A stretch of 64,000 bases of DNA, from positions 186,001-250,000 of the forward strand of contig NZ_CYSF01000012.1 in NCBI RefSeq assembly GCF_001458435.1, written 5' to 3'. Of the stretch, positions 26,901 to 35,760 are shown in pieces. The stretch comes from Thalassovita mediterranea (GTDB lineage: Bacteria > Pseudomonadota > Alphaproteobacteria > Rhodobacterales > Rhodobacteraceae). Numbering within the stretch: the first letter of the stretch is position 1; every line of letters begins with the position of its first letter. The translations under genes and the position numbers were made by a program. The notes below the pieces were generated by a model, which worked only from the letters and a program-made list of their open reading frames with translations, ran no database searches and had not been told where the DNA came from.

Positions 26901-27436
26901 ACGGCTTCTTCAATTGTTTGACCCAGCACGAATTGCGCGCCCATTTCCTTCATCGCCCGGCTGACTGCGGCGCGGATCACCGGTTCGCCCAACCGTTTCA
27001 ACGCTCCCTTCAGCGTGGCGGTGATACCAGTGCCATCCTGCAAAACCTTACCCGTCAGCATCAGTGCCCAAGTGGATGCGTTGACCAGCGAAGAGGAAGA
27101 TTGCCCAAGGTGCTGCCCCCAAGCGGAGGGGGCGATCTTATCCTCAATCAGGGCATCAATGGTTTCCGCATCAGGCACCCGCAGCAGCGCTTCGGCCAGA
27201 CACATCAGGGCGACGCCTTCGTTGGTGGACAGACCGTATTCCGCCAGAAACACCTCCATCAGGCCCGGATCACTGTCATTGCGAATCGAGGAGACCAGCG
27301 CGGTTGCGCGGTTCTTGATCACAGCGCGGGCGGCTGCGCCGGGGGCATGATGTGTGGTCAGGTCACCCAACACAGCGTGTTCATCACGCAGGTGGTTGCG
27401 GCGAAGGTTCTGGCGGATGGTGTGCAATGCGGTCAT
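23957..27436 (-). CDS. putA: Bifunctional proline dehydrogenase / P5C dehydrogenase PutA
   Basis: Oxidises proline to glutamate in two steps, at the membrane. It is 1159 residues. The PRODH barrel (about 60-450) is FAD-dependent, with GISIKLSALHPRYE and NIDAEEADRLDLSL. The aldehyde dehydrogenase domain (about 500-980) has the catalytic Cys799 in GQRCSALR, and a C-terminal domain follows to 1159. There is no N-terminal ribbon-helix-helix, so it lacks the E. coli-type repressor function. An Lrp-family gene is divergent, as in other Alphaproteobacteria where PutR activates putA in response to proline. Confidence 0.96.
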   Translation of the reverse strand: MTALHTIRQNLRRNHLRDEHAVLGDLTTHHAPGAAARAVIKNRATALVSSIRNDSDPGLMEVFLAEYGLSTNEGVALMCLAEALLRVPDAETIDALIEDKIAPSAWGQHLGQSSSSLVNASTWALMLTGKVLQDGTGITATLKGALKRLGEPVIRAAVSRAMKEMGAQFVLGQTIEEAVKRGAEQERAGYTYSYDMLGEAALTAQDAQNFFDAYRDAITKLAKECRSQDIRENPGISIKLSALHPRYEVGQTQRIMQELVPLTLQLAQQAKAANMGLNIDAEEADRLDLSLDVIEAVLRDPSLAGWDGFGVVVQAYGKRAGDVLDWLHSLAAELDRKIMVRLVKGAYWDTEVKRAQVEGLAGFPVYTRKAATDVSYICCAGKLLQMTDRIYPQFATHNAHTVAAILELATDTNAFEFQRLHGMGDSLHDIVLKQNATRCRIYAPVGAHRDLLAYLVRRLLENGANSSFVNQIVDESVAPDIVAADPFETLENTPTNAAVKLPCDLYGKERVNSTGWDLHDLDDLDTIEQARGPFRSHQWAVAPLIEGTAQNTVARTVLNPARHDDVVGTVAEASVEDVETALSAARPWDADANARADTLNRAADLYERNFGQLFAVLTREAGKTPMDAIAELREAVDFLRYYAARGQELSAPARGVFACISPWNFPLAIFTGQIAAALAAGNGVIAKPAEPTAITATLATTLLHEAGVPHAALQLLPGRGSVVGAALTSDPRVNGVCFTGSTQTAQTINRAMTTDIAPEAPLIAETGGLNAMIVDSTALPEQAVKDIVASAFQSAGQRCSALRILYVQEDVAEPFLQMLYGAMDELVIGDPWDLRTDVGPVITPDAQHEISAYIAAARNEGRVLKELATPDAGTFIAPSVLRVSGIAALEKEVFGPVMHVATFKAAELDTVVDAINASGFGLTFGMHSRIDDRIEQVTSRLNVGNMYINRNQIGAIVGSQPFGGEGLSGTGPKAGGPAYVKRFARAATRQVLATPAATSQIDQTTVEAALAAAPHPARTTLLQQELPGPTGESNILSTYGRGLFLCLGPTLEAARAQAEIARAHGCTALVIADGADGVGEVNGTLPPAMLEQLQGFEGVVSWAEEATLRQLRTALAKRTGALIPLMTEEDFGDRCHMERHICIDTTAAGGNASLLADAS

Positions 27437-27558
27437 GAGCGTCCCCTGATGCGTCGATGAGCCTATTTTACCATATGAGCCTTGGTCTTTCTGTCTATAG
27501 TGAAGTTATATGTGTATATGACGGACTTATTTTGGGTCCGAAATTGGGTGATTTGATT

Positions 27559-28017
27559 ATGAAAATCGAACAAAATAGTCATCTTGACCGATATGACACG
27601 GAAATCCTGCGCGCGCTGGCTGTGGATGGGCGTATGCCGGTGACCGAATTGTCCAAGAAGGTTGGCTTGTCCAAGACGCCTTGTCAGTTGCGGATGAAAC
27701 GGTTGATCGCCGAAGGGTACATACGTGGCTTTCAGGCGGTGCTGGACCCGATGAAGCTGGGCATGGATCAAGTCGTGTTCGTCGAGGTCAAACTGAAGCG
27801 TACTGCCGAAGATGCACTGCATGATTTCAACGAAGCAGTGCAAACTGCGCCAGAGATTGAGCAATGCCATATGATCGCAGGCGCGTTTGACTATCTGCTG
27901 AAATTGCGCACCAAGGATATGCAGAACTACCGTGAGGTGCTGGGGCGCGTCGTATCGACGCTGCCGCATGTGGACAGCACGTCAACGCATGTGTCGATGC
28001 AGTCCGTAAAGGACTGA
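27559..28017 (+). CDS. putR: Lrp/AsnC family regulator, probable PutR
   Basis: A 152-residue leucine-responsive-type regulator. The N-terminal helix-turn-helix includes DRYDTEILRALAVDGRMPVTE and GLSKTPCQLRMKRL. The C-terminal RAM ligand domain includes QVVFVEVKL and AFDYLLKLRTKDMQNY. ATG 27559 begins the conserved part; upstream in-frame codons lie in the AT-rich promoter region. Divergence from putA supports a PutR role, activation by proline; that role is known for relatives and inferred here. Confidence 0.85.
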   Translation: MKIEQNSHLDRYDTEILRALAVDGRMPVTELSKKVGLSKTPCQLRMKRLIAEGYIRGFQAVLDPMKLGMDQVVFVEVKLKRTAEDALHDFNEAVQTAPEIEQCHMIAGAFDYLLKLRTKDMQNYREVLGRVVSTLPHVDSTSTHVSMQSVKD

Positions 28018-28056
28018 TGTATCACTTATGGCGCCCCGAGCTTTTGTTTGTTGGAC

Positions 28057-29199
28057 TTAATACGCGGCCTGATAAATCTGCCTGAAGTCCGCTTGCCCCA
28101 GCGGAACAGCATTCTTCTGACTAGAAGACGCAGAAGCGGCAGTTTCGAATTCGTCAAAGGCGGGCTTGCCTTCGGCATAGTCACGTAGGCGCGGGACCCG
28201 GTGTTGGGCCAGCCAATTTGTGAACCCAGACAGTCCGTCTTCGTCGGAATCGCTTGGGAAGGTTTCCGCCAATGCTTCGATACTGTTTTCAATTTTGCGG
28301 AACGCCTGCGATCCGATGTCTGCGATGGATCGATTCTGCGTCAGTACCGGTGCCAGTAGGCGCCCACACAACAGCCCGTGCGGCGCATTGTGTCGCTCTC
28401 CCAGAACAGATGCCATCCCATGTGCTGCCCCAAGTCCACCATTGGCAAGCGCGAGTCCGCTGCTCAGGCTGACCCAGCACATTTCCGTCCATGCCGCGTC
28501 ATCCCCACGTTCGATAATTCCCCTCAGCGCGCGGGCGCCCCGGCGCAGGTTGGGTTCTGTAATGGCGTCGGTGTAGGGGGTTGCTTGGCAGGATGTGTAG
28601 GCTTCGATGGTTTGGGTCAAGGCATCAAGCCCCGCGCCAATGGCAACGGTTTTTGGGGCGGATTTCATCAAAGCTGGATCAACCAGAGCGACAGACGGGA
28701 AAAGAAAATGACCGCGCAGGCTCACCTTTGCGCAAGAGGTGCCCAGTACAGCATTGCTCGTGACCTCTGCCCCGGTTCCGGCTGTCGTCGGAACCGCGAT
28801 CAAGGGCAGGGTCGCTGCCGCGTGTAGCGTGGTTTGATCAACAACGGCGAAATCGTCAGGCAGCCCCTCGTTACGTTCCAAGCAAAATCTGAGCGCTTTC
28901 GCCGTGTCCAGCACCGATCCGCCACCGCAGGCAATGATGGCATCCGGAACGCTATGTGCAGCCTGTGCAAAGGCTGCGTTGACGGACTGTATGGTCGGTT
29001 CGGCTGGGACGACAATCTGTTGAACAGCGATGCCCTCTTGTTCAAGGCGATCGGCCATTGGCAACGCATGGGTTCCAGATGATCCACGCACCAGCAAAAC
29101 AGACGCGGCGTCTTGCGGTAGTACCGAACGCAGCCGTTCGGCAGTGCCTGTACCAAAGTGAATGGCGGTCGGGGTCGAGATGGTGAAGTTTGCGATCAT
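28057..29199 (-). CDS. Iron-containing alcohol dehydrogenase family protein (altered metal site)
   Basis: A 380-residue group III (iron-type) alcohol dehydrogenase homologue. The NAD-binding half has ACGGGSVLDTAKAL and PTTAGTGAEVT. In the C-terminal half the usual ligand set D-x3-H ... H ... H is changed: Asp192 is kept in LDALTQT, but the next ligand is Gln196 instead of His. His260 and His274 remain, and the conserved His four residues after the first is Ser264. Maleylacetate reductases are relatives that work without iron. It starts one base after the glpK stop, so it belongs to the glycerol operon; it may oxidise or reduce a C3 compound. Confidence 0.8.
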   Translation of the reverse strand: MIANFTISTPTAIHFGTGTAERLRSVLPQDAASVLLVRGSSGTHALPMADRLEQEGIAVQQIVVPAEPTIQSVNAAFAQAAHSVPDAIIACGGGSVLDTAKALRFCLERNEGLPDDFAVVDQTTLHAAATLPLIAVPTTAGTGAEVTSNAVLGTSCAKVSLRGHFLFPSVALVDPALMKSAPKTVAIGAGLDALTQTIEAYTSCQATPYTDAITEPNLRRGARALRGIIERGDDAAWTEMCWVSLSSGLALANGGLGAAHGMASVLGERHNAPHGLLCGRLLAPVLTQNRSIADIGSQAFRKIENSIEALAETFPSDSDEDGLSGFTNWLAQHRVPRLRDYAEGKPAFDEFETAASASSSQKNAVPLGQADFRQIYQAAY

Positions 29200-29200
29200 T

Positions 29201-30688
29201 TTAGAATGCCAGTGTGCAATCAACGGCACGTTTCCAAGCCGCGCATTTTTCGACACGGGTTGCAGGGGCCATGTGTGGGGTGAATTGGGTGTCCAAAGCC
29301 CAGAGTTTGGCAAATTCATCCTGTTCGGGCATCGCGCCAACATGCATTCCAGCCAGCCATGCCACCCCAAGAGCGGTTGTCTCTAGGATCTGAGGCCGAT
29401 CCACGGGGCCGTCAATGATATCGGCCAGAAACTGCATCGCCCAGTTTGATGCGCTCATGCCGCCGTCGACGCGCAATACTGCATCCTTGGCTTGAGACCC
29501 CATATCGGACTTCATGGCTTCTAGCAGATCCCGTGTTTGGAAACTGACACTTTCAAGTGCAGCCTTCGCCAGTTCGTTCGGGCCAGAGTTGCGGGTGAGG
29601 CCGAAGATCGACCCGCGACAATCGGGTTTCCAATAAGGTGCGCCCAGCCCGGTAAAGGCGGGGACAAGGACCACGTTTTGTGTAGGATCGGCCTGTTCGG
29701 CCAGCGCCTGTGTTTCTGCTGCGTTTTGAATGATCTGCAGTCCGTCGCGCAGCCACTGCACCACTGCACCAGCAATGAAAATCGACCCTTCCAACGCATA
29801 TGTCGGTTTACCGTTGAGTTGATAGGCGATGGTGGTCAGCAGGCGGTTTTGGGATTGGACGGGTGTGTCGCCTGTGTTCAGTAGGGCAAAACAGCCGGTG
29901 CCGTAGGTTGCCTTCAACATGCCCGGCTTGAAACAGGCCTGCCCTAGTGTGGCGGCTTGCTGATCGCCTGCAACGCCACAGATCGGGATTTCTCGACCAA
30001 ACAGATCGGCGCGGCTGGTACCGAAATCGGCGGCGCTGTCTTTGACCTCTGGAAGCATGTCCATCGGAATATCAAACAGGTTGCAAATTGTGCTGCTCCA
30101 GCGGCCTTTGCGAATGTCATATAGCATTGTCCGGGCTGCATTGGTGGCGTCGGTTGCATGGACCTTGCCCCCAGTGAGTTTCCAGATCAGGAAGGTATCT
30201 ACTGTTCCAAACAACAGGTCGCCGCGCCGCGCGCGTTCCCGCGCGCCCTCGACGTGATCAAGGATCCATTTCAGTTTGGTCGCGGAAAAATATGGGTCAA
30301 TCAGCAGTCCGGTGCGATTTGCAAACATATCGCTATGACCTGCGCTGCGCAGCTCTTCACAGTAGTCTGCGGTGCGCCGGTCTTGCCAAACGATCGCATT
30401 GTATACGGGCTGCCCGGTTGTTTTATCCCACACGATGGTGGTCTCGCGCTGGTTGGTAATCCCGATTGAAACGATGTCCTTGGGGCTGATGCCCGCCCGT
30501 TCAATCACCGCGCGGCAGGTGCCAGCGGAAGAGGCCCACAGGTCATCAGGGTTATGTTCGACCCATCCCGATTGCGGGAAATGTTGTTCGAATTCGTCCT
30601 GTGAAGTGGCAATTGGGGTGAGCTTTTCATCAAAGACAATGGCGCGCGTCGAGGTCGTGCCTTGGTCAACAGCGAGTACGTATTTCAT
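29201..30688 (-). CDS. glpK: Glycerol kinase
   Basis: Phosphorylates glycerol to sn-glycerol-3-phosphate with ATP. It has 495 residues with the FGGY N-terminal phosphate loop [36 protein letters not shown] and the C-terminal [16 protein letters not shown] are also family features. ATG 30688 has AGGAAAG upstream. It lies behind the ABC transporter genes and before the Fe-ADH. In this operon glycerol imported by GlpSTPQV is phosphorylated here and oxidised by GlpD. Confidence 0.97.
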   Translation of the reverse strand: MKYVLAVDQGTTSTRAIVFDEKLTPIATSQDEFEQHFPQSGWVEHNPDDLWASSAGTCRAVIERAGISPKDIVSIGITNQRETTIVWDKTTGQPVYNAIVWQDRRTADYCEELRSAGHSDMFANRTGLLIDPYFSATKLKWILDHVEGARERARRGDLLFGTVDTFLIWKLTGGKVHATDATNAARTMLYDIRKGRWSSTICNLFDIPMDMLPEVKDSAADFGTSRADLFGREIPICGVAGDQQAATLGQACFKPGMLKATYGTGCFALLNTGDTPVQSQNRLLTTIAYQLNGKPTYALEGSIFIAGAVVQWLRDGLQIIQNAAETQALAEQADPTQNVVLVPAFTGLGAPYWKPDCRGSIFGLTRNSGPNELAKAALESVSFQTRDLLEAMKSDMGSQAKDAVLRVDGGMSASNWAMQFLADIIDGPVDRPQILETTALGVAWLAGMHVGAMPEQDEFAKLWALDTQFTPHMAPATRVEKCAAWKRAVDCTLAF

Positions 30689-30793
30689 CGGGCACTTTCC
30701 TCTGTCGATTGGCTGCAAGAATGGGGAGCGGTTTTGACACCGCCCGGCATTGGCCCGTCACGGCCATTAGAATTTTGGGGATTTGATCAAGAT

Positions 30794-30821
30794 GGTGCGA
30801 GGCGTCGTAACGCCTCGCACC
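30794..30821 (-). other. Intercistronic stem-loop between glpV and glpK
   Basis: GGTGCGAGGCGT and ACGCCTCGCACC form a perfect 12-pair stem with a CGTA loop, 15 bases after the glpV stop. There is no T-tract on the minus strand, so it looks like an mRNA-stabilising or processing hairpin, not a terminator. Confidence 0.7.
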
Positions 30822-30836
30822 GGGAGAAGATCCGGC

Positions 30837-32558
30837 TTACTGCCAGGATTTGATCAGCTCGTCATAGGAAACGGTGATCGGCTCTTCGTCTTCGTTTTCC
30901 AGCTTCGCATAGGGCGCGCCCGGCTGCGAGAACCAGTAGTCTGCGTCCTGCTCATCGTTCAGGACCGGACCCAGGTCACCCTGTACGCCGGCACGCTGCA
31001 GGCGCGACAGAACACGTTCTTGGTCGGCACACAGTGCATCCAGTGCTTCTTGCGGGGTTTTGGCGCCGGACATTGCGTCACCGATGTTCTGCCACCACAG
31101 CTGTGCCAGCTTGGGGTAGTCAGGAACGTTGGTGCCGGTGGGCGACCACTGAACACGCGCGGGCGAACGGTAGAATTCTACCAGGCCACCCAGTTTGTCG
31201 GCGCGATCGGTGAAGTGCTGGCTGTCGATGGTCGATTCACGGATGAAGGTCAGGCCAACGTCCGATTTCTTCAGGTCGACAGTTTTGGACACAACGAACT
31301 GTGCGTAGAGCCATGCGGCCTGTGCACGATCCACCGGGGTGGATTTCATCAGGGTCCAGGAACCAGCGTCCTGATAACCAATCTTCTGGCCTTCTTTCCA
31401 GTAGGCGCCATGCGGCGACGGAGCCATACGCCATTTCGGCGTGCCGTCTTCGTTCATGACCGGCAGGCCGGGCTCAACCGTTGCGGCGGTAAAGGCGGTG
31501 TACCAGAACATCTGCTGGGCCACGTTGCCCTGTGCGGGGATCGGGCCAGCTTCGGAGAAGGTCATGCCGGCAGCTGCGGGCGGCGAATACTTCTCCAGCC
31601 ATTCGATGGCTTTGGTTACAGCGTAAACTGCGGCAGGTGCGTTGGTTGCACCACCACGGGCCACACAGGAACCGGTCGGCTGGGATTTTTCGTTTACACG
31701 AATGCCCCATTCATCAACGGGCAGGCCGTTCGGCTCACCCGAGTCGCCCATGCCAGCCATGGACATCCACGCATCGGTGTAACGCCAGCCAAGGCTGGGG
31801 TCTTTCTTGCCGTAGTCCATGTTGCCAAAGACTTCGCCATCAACGCCCATGTGGCTCAGGTCGCGGCCGGTGAAGAACTCGGCGATGTCTTCGTATGCCG
31901 ACCAGTTGACCGGAACGCCCAGATCGTAGCCATAGGCGGCTTTGAAGTCGGCCATGTTTTTGGGATCGTTGAACCAATCGTAGCGGAACCAGTAAAGGTT
32001 CGCGAACTGTTGGGTCGGCAGCTGGTAGAGTTTGCCGTCAGGACCAGTGGTAAAGCTGGTGCCGATGAAATCTTCAACGTCCAGCGTGGGCAGGGTAACG
32101 TCTTTGCCTTCGCCAGCCATCCAGTCGGTCAGGTTGCGCACCTGCTGGTAGCGCCAGTGAGTGCCGATCAGGTCGGAGTCGTTGATGTAGGCGTCATAGA
32201 TGTTTTCGCCCGACAGCATTTGGGTCTGCAGCTTTTCCACCACGTCGCCTTCGCCGATCAGGTCGTGGGTCACCTTGATGCCAGTGATCGCTTCGAACGC
32301 CGGTGCCAGTACTTCGCTTTCGTACTGGTGGGTGGTGATCGTTTCCGACACAACCTTGATTTCCATGCCAGCGTAGGGCTTGGCTGCATCGACGAAGAAC
32401 TGCATTTCTGCTTCTTGATCGGCGCGGCTCAGAACCGACAGATCGCCGATTTCAGTGTCCAGGAAAGCCTTTGCTGCATCCATGTCGGCAAGGGCGGGCG
32501 CCCCCGACATAGCAAGCGCGAAGACAATCGCCGTGCTTGATTTTAGCGTGAAGTTCAT
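30837..32558 (-). CDS. glpV: Glycerol ABC transporter substrate-binding protein GlpV
   Basis: Periplasmic binding protein for the glycerol importer, 573 residues, longer than most sugar-binding proteins, as is usual for GlpV. A signal peptide ends at APALA. The body carries KVVSETITTHQYESEVLAP and YDAYINDSDLIGTHWR, typical of this family. GGAGGAA precedes ATG 32558; the adjacent ATG at 32561 is an alternative. It follows glpU by 85 bases, with the ABC genes upstream. A stable hairpin after it may raise its level over the permease. Confidence 0.9.
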   Translation of the reverse strand: MNFTLKSSTAIVFALAMSGAPALADMDAAKAFLDTEIGDLSVLSRADQEAEMQFFVDAAKPYAGMEIKVVSETITTHQYESEVLAPAFEAITGIKVTHDLIGEGDVVEKLQTQMLSGENIYDAYINDSDLIGTHWRYQQVRNLTDWMAGEGKDVTLPTLDVEDFIGTSFTTGPDGKLYQLPTQQFANLYWFRYDWFNDPKNMADFKAAYGYDLGVPVNWSAYEDIAEFFTGRDLSHMGVDGEVFGNMDYGKKDPSLGWRYTDAWMSMAGMGDSGEPNGLPVDEWGIRVNEKSQPTGSCVARGGATNAPAAVYAVTKAIEWLEKYSPPAAAGMTFSEAGPIPAQGNVAQQMFWYTAFTAATVEPGLPVMNEDGTPKWRMAPSPHGAYWKEGQKIGYQDAGSWTLMKSTPVDRAQAAWLYAQFVVSKTVDLKKSDVGLTFIRESTIDSQHFTDRADKLGGLVEFYRSPARVQWSPTGTNVPDYPKLAQLWWQNIGDAMSGAKTPQEALDALCADQERVLSRLQRAGVQGDLGPVLNDEQDADYWFSQPGAPYAKLENEDEEPITVSYDELIKSWQ

Positions 32559-32643
32559 CATTTCCTCCCTAAATATTGGAAACTTCAGATTTTGTTTGGC
32601 ACCCTGTCGATCCGCTAAAACCGCGGGGTGTTGACCACCTCGT

Positions 32644-32916
32644 TTACACCCAGCGAAAAACCGCAATTGCGTAAACCAGACAGACGATCAGCGCATACGG
32701 TTGGTGCGCGCCGACAAGTCCCAGCCAAGCCAGATTAATGAAAGCCGAGCCGAGAAGTGTGATGAAGAGACGATCGCCACGGGTCGTCTCCATTCCCAAA
32801 ACACCTTGGCGCGGCGTTTCGGGAAACTTGATTGCGAGGATCGTGAAGACGACAAGTGTCGACGCGATGATGATGAAGAACACGGCCGTCGGCCAGGTCC
32901 AAGCCATCCATTCCAT
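32644..32916 (-). CDS. glpU: DUF2160 small membrane protein GlpU
   Basis: A 90-residue protein with three hydrophobic helices and a short polar loop with KFPETPRQGVLGMETTRGDR. It belongs to DUF2160, which occurs inside glycerol ABC transporter operons as GlpU. Its exact role in transport is not known. It sits 19 bases after glpQ and before glpV. Confidence 0.88.
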   Translation of the reverse strand: MEWMAWTWPTAVFFIIIASTLVVFTILAIKFPETPRQGVLGMETTRGDRLFITLLGSAFINLAWLGLVGAHQPYALIVCLVYAIAVFRWV

Positions 32917-32935
32917 AACGTTTCTCCTTTAATCC

Positions 32936-33799
32936 TTAGACGCGGCCCAGGGCGAAGCCCTTGGCGATGTAGTTGCGAACGAAGTAGATAACCAACGCAC
33001 CGGGTACGAGGGTCAGAACACCCGCTGCGGCCAGCACGCCCCAATCGATGCCTGCTGCACCTTGGGTTCGTGTCATGATTGCTGCGATCGGTTTTGCGTC
33101 GACAGTTGTCAGGGTGCGGCTGAGCAGCAGCTCGACCCACGAGAACATGAAACAGAAGAACGCTGCGACACCGATGCCCGACGAGATAAGCGGCATGAAA
33201 ATCTTTACGAAGAATTTGCCGAAGGAATACCCGTCGATGTAAGCGGTTTCGTCGATTTCTTTGGGCACGCCACGCATAAAGCCTTCGAGGATCCAAACCG
33301 CCAGCGGTACGTTGAACAGGCAATGTGCCAAAGCAACAGCGATGTGCGTGTCAAACAGCCCAACAGATGAATACAGCTGAAAGAACGGCAGCGCGAACAC
33401 TGCCGGCGGTGCCATGCGGTTTGTCAGCAGCCAGAAGAACAGGTGCTTGTCACCAAGGAAGGTGTAGCGGCTAAACGCGTAGGCTGCGGGCAGGGCAACA
33501 GCCAGGCTGATCACTGTATTCAGCAGAACATAGATCAGCGAATTGACGTAGCCCATGTACCACGCAGGATCGGTCAGGATCGTTGCGTAATTGTCGAAGG
33601 TCAGGTTCTGGGGCCATAGAGAAAACGAGTTCAGGATCTCTGTATTGGTTTTCAGGCTCATGTTCAGCAGCCAGTAAATTGGCAGCATCAGGAACAGCAG
33701 ATACAGCCCCATGACGATGGTCGAGCTTTTGATGCGCCGCCGTGGAGCGGCGCGGGATTTTGTCAGAGTTGCTGATGCGGTTGCAGTGGTATCGGCCAT
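32936..33799 (-). CDS. glpQ: Glycerol ABC transporter permease GlpQ
   Basis: Inner-membrane permease of the carbohydrate (MalG-like) type, 287 residues. It has six predicted hydrophobic spans. The EAA coupling loop is visible as EGFMRGVPKEIDETAYIDG. The end, YFVRNYIAKGFALGRV, is typical of this subfamily. It follows glpP by three bases and is co-translated with it. Confidence 0.92.
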   Translation of the reverse strand: MADTTATASATLTKSRAAPRRRIKSSTIVMGLYLLFLMLPIYWLLNMSLKTNTEILNSFSLWPQNLTFDNYATILTDPAWYMGYVNSLIYVLLNTVISLAVALPAAYAFSRYTFLGDKHLFFWLLTNRMAPPAVFALPFFQLYSSVGLFDTHIAVALAHCLFNVPLAVWILEGFMRGVPKEIDETAYIDGYSFGKFFVKIFMPLISSGIGVAAFFCFMFSWVELLLSRTLTTVDAKPIAAIMTRTQGAAGIDWGVLAAAGVLTLVPGALVIYFVRNYIAKGFALGRV

Positions 33800-33802
33800 C
33801 GG

Positions 33803-34672
33803 TCAGCCCTCCTTTTTGTCCATGTTGGTCATCACGGTGTAGAACACGTAGCTGATGGTCAGGATCACGAGGTAGTACATGATCGAGAACGCCGCCGCGG
33901 GGCCGAGATCGAATTGACCCAGTGCCAGTTTGACAAGGTCGATGGACAACAAAGTGGTCGAGTTGCCAGGGCCGCCACCGGTCACAACGAACGGTTCCGT
34001 GTAGATCATGAAGCTGTCCATAAAGCGCAGTAGGATCGCGATCATCAGAACGCCCATCATTTTGGGCAGTTCGATATAGCGGAACACATTCCAGCGGCTG
34101 GCCTGATCGATTTTAGCTGCCTGATAATAGGCATCCGGGATCGATTGCAGACCTGCATAGGCCAGCAGCGCCACAAGAGAGGTCCAGTGCCAGACATCCA
34201 TCACGATGATGGTGATCCACGCCGCCAACGGGTCCGAGGTATAGTTGTAATCGATGCCCAGCGACGACAGCGTATAGCCCAGCAGGCCAATGTCGACGCG
34301 GCCGAAGATCTGCCAGATGGTGCCCACAACGTTCCACGGAACCAACAGCGGCAGGGACATAACCACCAGACAGAAGCTGGCCCAGAACCCTTTCTTGGGC
34401 ATGTTGAGCGCAACAAAAACGCCGAGCGGCACCTGAATGCACAGGATGATCGCCGAGAACATCAACTGGCGCCAAAGGGCATCCCAGATGCGATCATCAT
34501 TGATCAGCTCGTCGAACCATTCGAGGCCAGCCCAGAAAAACTGGTTGTTCCCGAACGTGTCCTGCACAGAATAGTTCACCACGGTCATCAGGGGGATGAC
34601 CGCAGAAAATGCCACCAGCAAAAGCACTGGCAGGACAAGGAACCATGCCTTTTGATTGAGTGTCTTGTTCAT
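33803..34672 (-). CDS. glpP: Glycerol ABC transporter permease GlpP
   Basis: Partner permease of the MalF type, 289 residues. It has six hydrophobic segments. The EAA loop reads YAGLQSIPDAYYQAAKIDQA. WNVVGTIWQIFGRVDIGLLG is a GlpP-type segment. The start overlaps the glpT stop by one base, so it is translationally coupled. With GlpQ it forms the channel. Confidence 0.92.
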   Translation of the reverse strand: MNKTLNQKAWFLVLPVLLLVAFSAVIPLMTVVNYSVQDTFGNNQFFWAGLEWFDELINDDRIWDALWRQLMFSAIILCIQVPLGVFVALNMPKKGFWASFCLVVMSLPLLVPWNVVGTIWQIFGRVDIGLLGYTLSSLGIDYNYTSDPLAAWITIIVMDVWHWTSLVALLAYAGLQSIPDAYYQAAKIDQASRWNVFRYIELPKMMGVLMIAILLRFMDSFMIYTEPFVVTGGGPGNSTTLLSIDLVKLALGQFDLGPAAAFSIMYYLVILTISYVFYTVMTNMDKKEG

Positions 34673-35748
34673 CAGGCTGCCTCCCCCTCTTTGAGCCAGT
34701 CATTCACGTAGATGTTGACCTTTGCAGGGTCGAAAACGATGCGGTTCATATCCGGTGAAATGGATGTGCCTTCGCTCTCTACGATGTTGATGTCGTTGCC
34801 AAACAGCTCCGCTCGTACGATCTTGTGTCGGCCCACATCTTCGACGCGTCGCACTTTGACCGGCAGGCCTTCGCCGTCGGTTAGTGATACGAATTCAGGA
34901 CGCACCCCCAGCTCCACCTTGCCGTTCAGGGATGTGTATGACTGCGAAAGCGTGACAGATGCGCCGTGCACTGTGGCGATGTTGTTTTCGACCTGCGCCG
35001 GGATCACGTTCATGCCGGGTGACCCGATGAAGTAGCCGACAAAGGTGTGCTGTGGCTTTTCGAACAGTTCCTCGGGGGTGCCGATCTGCACAACGCGGCC
35101 GTCATACATCACAACAACTTTGTCAGCGAAGGTCAGTGCCTCCGTCTGATCGTGGGTCACATAAATCATTGTGTGACCGAATTCGTGGTGTAGCGATTTC
35201 AGCTGCGTGCGCAGCTCCCACTTCATATGGGGGTCGATCACTGTCAGTGGTTCATCAAACAACAGCGCGTTAACATCTTCACGCACCATGCCACGCCCAA
35301 GAGAGATCTTTTGTTTGGCATCCGCCGTCAGGCCACGCGCGCGTTTGTCTAGCTCGGCTTCCATGCCGATCATGGCGCCGATCTGCTGGACGCGCTGCGC
35401 GATATACTGAGCGCTGGCGCCGCGGTTCTTCAACGGGAACGCCAGATTGTCCCGCACGGTCATGGTGTCGTAGACCACTGGGAACTGGAACACCTGCGCG
35501 ATGTTGCGGTCTGCGGTGCTGGCCTGAGTGACATCGACATCATCAAAGAGAATGCGCCCCTGGCTGGGGGTCAGTAGACCAGAAATGATGTTCAACAATG
35601 TCGACTTGCCACAGCCGGACGATCCCAGCAGTGCGTAGGCTTCGCCATCGGCCCACACGTGGTTCAACTCTTTCAGCGCAAAGTCATCTTCGGACTGAGG
35701 CGAAGGGTTATAGGAATGCGCCAGATTATCGAGTGTAATTTTTGCCAT
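34672..35748 (-). CDS. glpT: Glycerol ABC transporter ATPase GlpT (degenerate signature)
   Basis: ATP-binding subunit, 358 residues. Walker A GSSGCGKS is at 42-49, Q-loop Gln88, Walker B with Asp165-Glu166 in LLFDEPL, and H-loop His199 in YVTHDQTEA. The signature that should read LSGGQ is LTADAKQ (140-146), so it is degenerate. A C-terminal TOBE/MalK-like regulatory domain follows. It pairs with GlpS, whose signature is canonical. It starts 12 bases after glpS. Confidence 0.92.
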   Translation of the reverse strand: MAKITLDNLAHSYNPSPQSEDDFALKELNHVWADGEAYALLGSSGCGKSTLLNIISGLLTPSQGRILFDDVDVTQASTADRNIAQVFQFPVVYDTMTVRDNLAFPLKNRGASAQYIAQRVQQIGAMIGMEAELDKRARGLTADAKQKISLGRGMVREDVNALLFDEPLTVIDPHMKWELRTQLKSLHHEFGHTMIYVTHDQTEALTFADKVVVMYDGRVVQIGTPEELFEKPQHTFVGYFIGSPGMNVIPAQVENNIATVHGASVTLSQSYTSLNGKVELGVRPEFVSLTDGEGLPVKVRRVEDVGRHKIVRAELFGNDINIVESEGTSISPDMNRIVFDPAKVNIYVNDWLKEGEAA

Positions 35749-35760
35749 TTTTCAGCCTCC

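Noticed and set aside
30783-32540. 585-codon open frame on the plus strand
   Set aside because: It is exactly antisense to glpV, whose protein is clearly a binding protein with a signal peptide. High-GC codon use leaves the opposite frame open.
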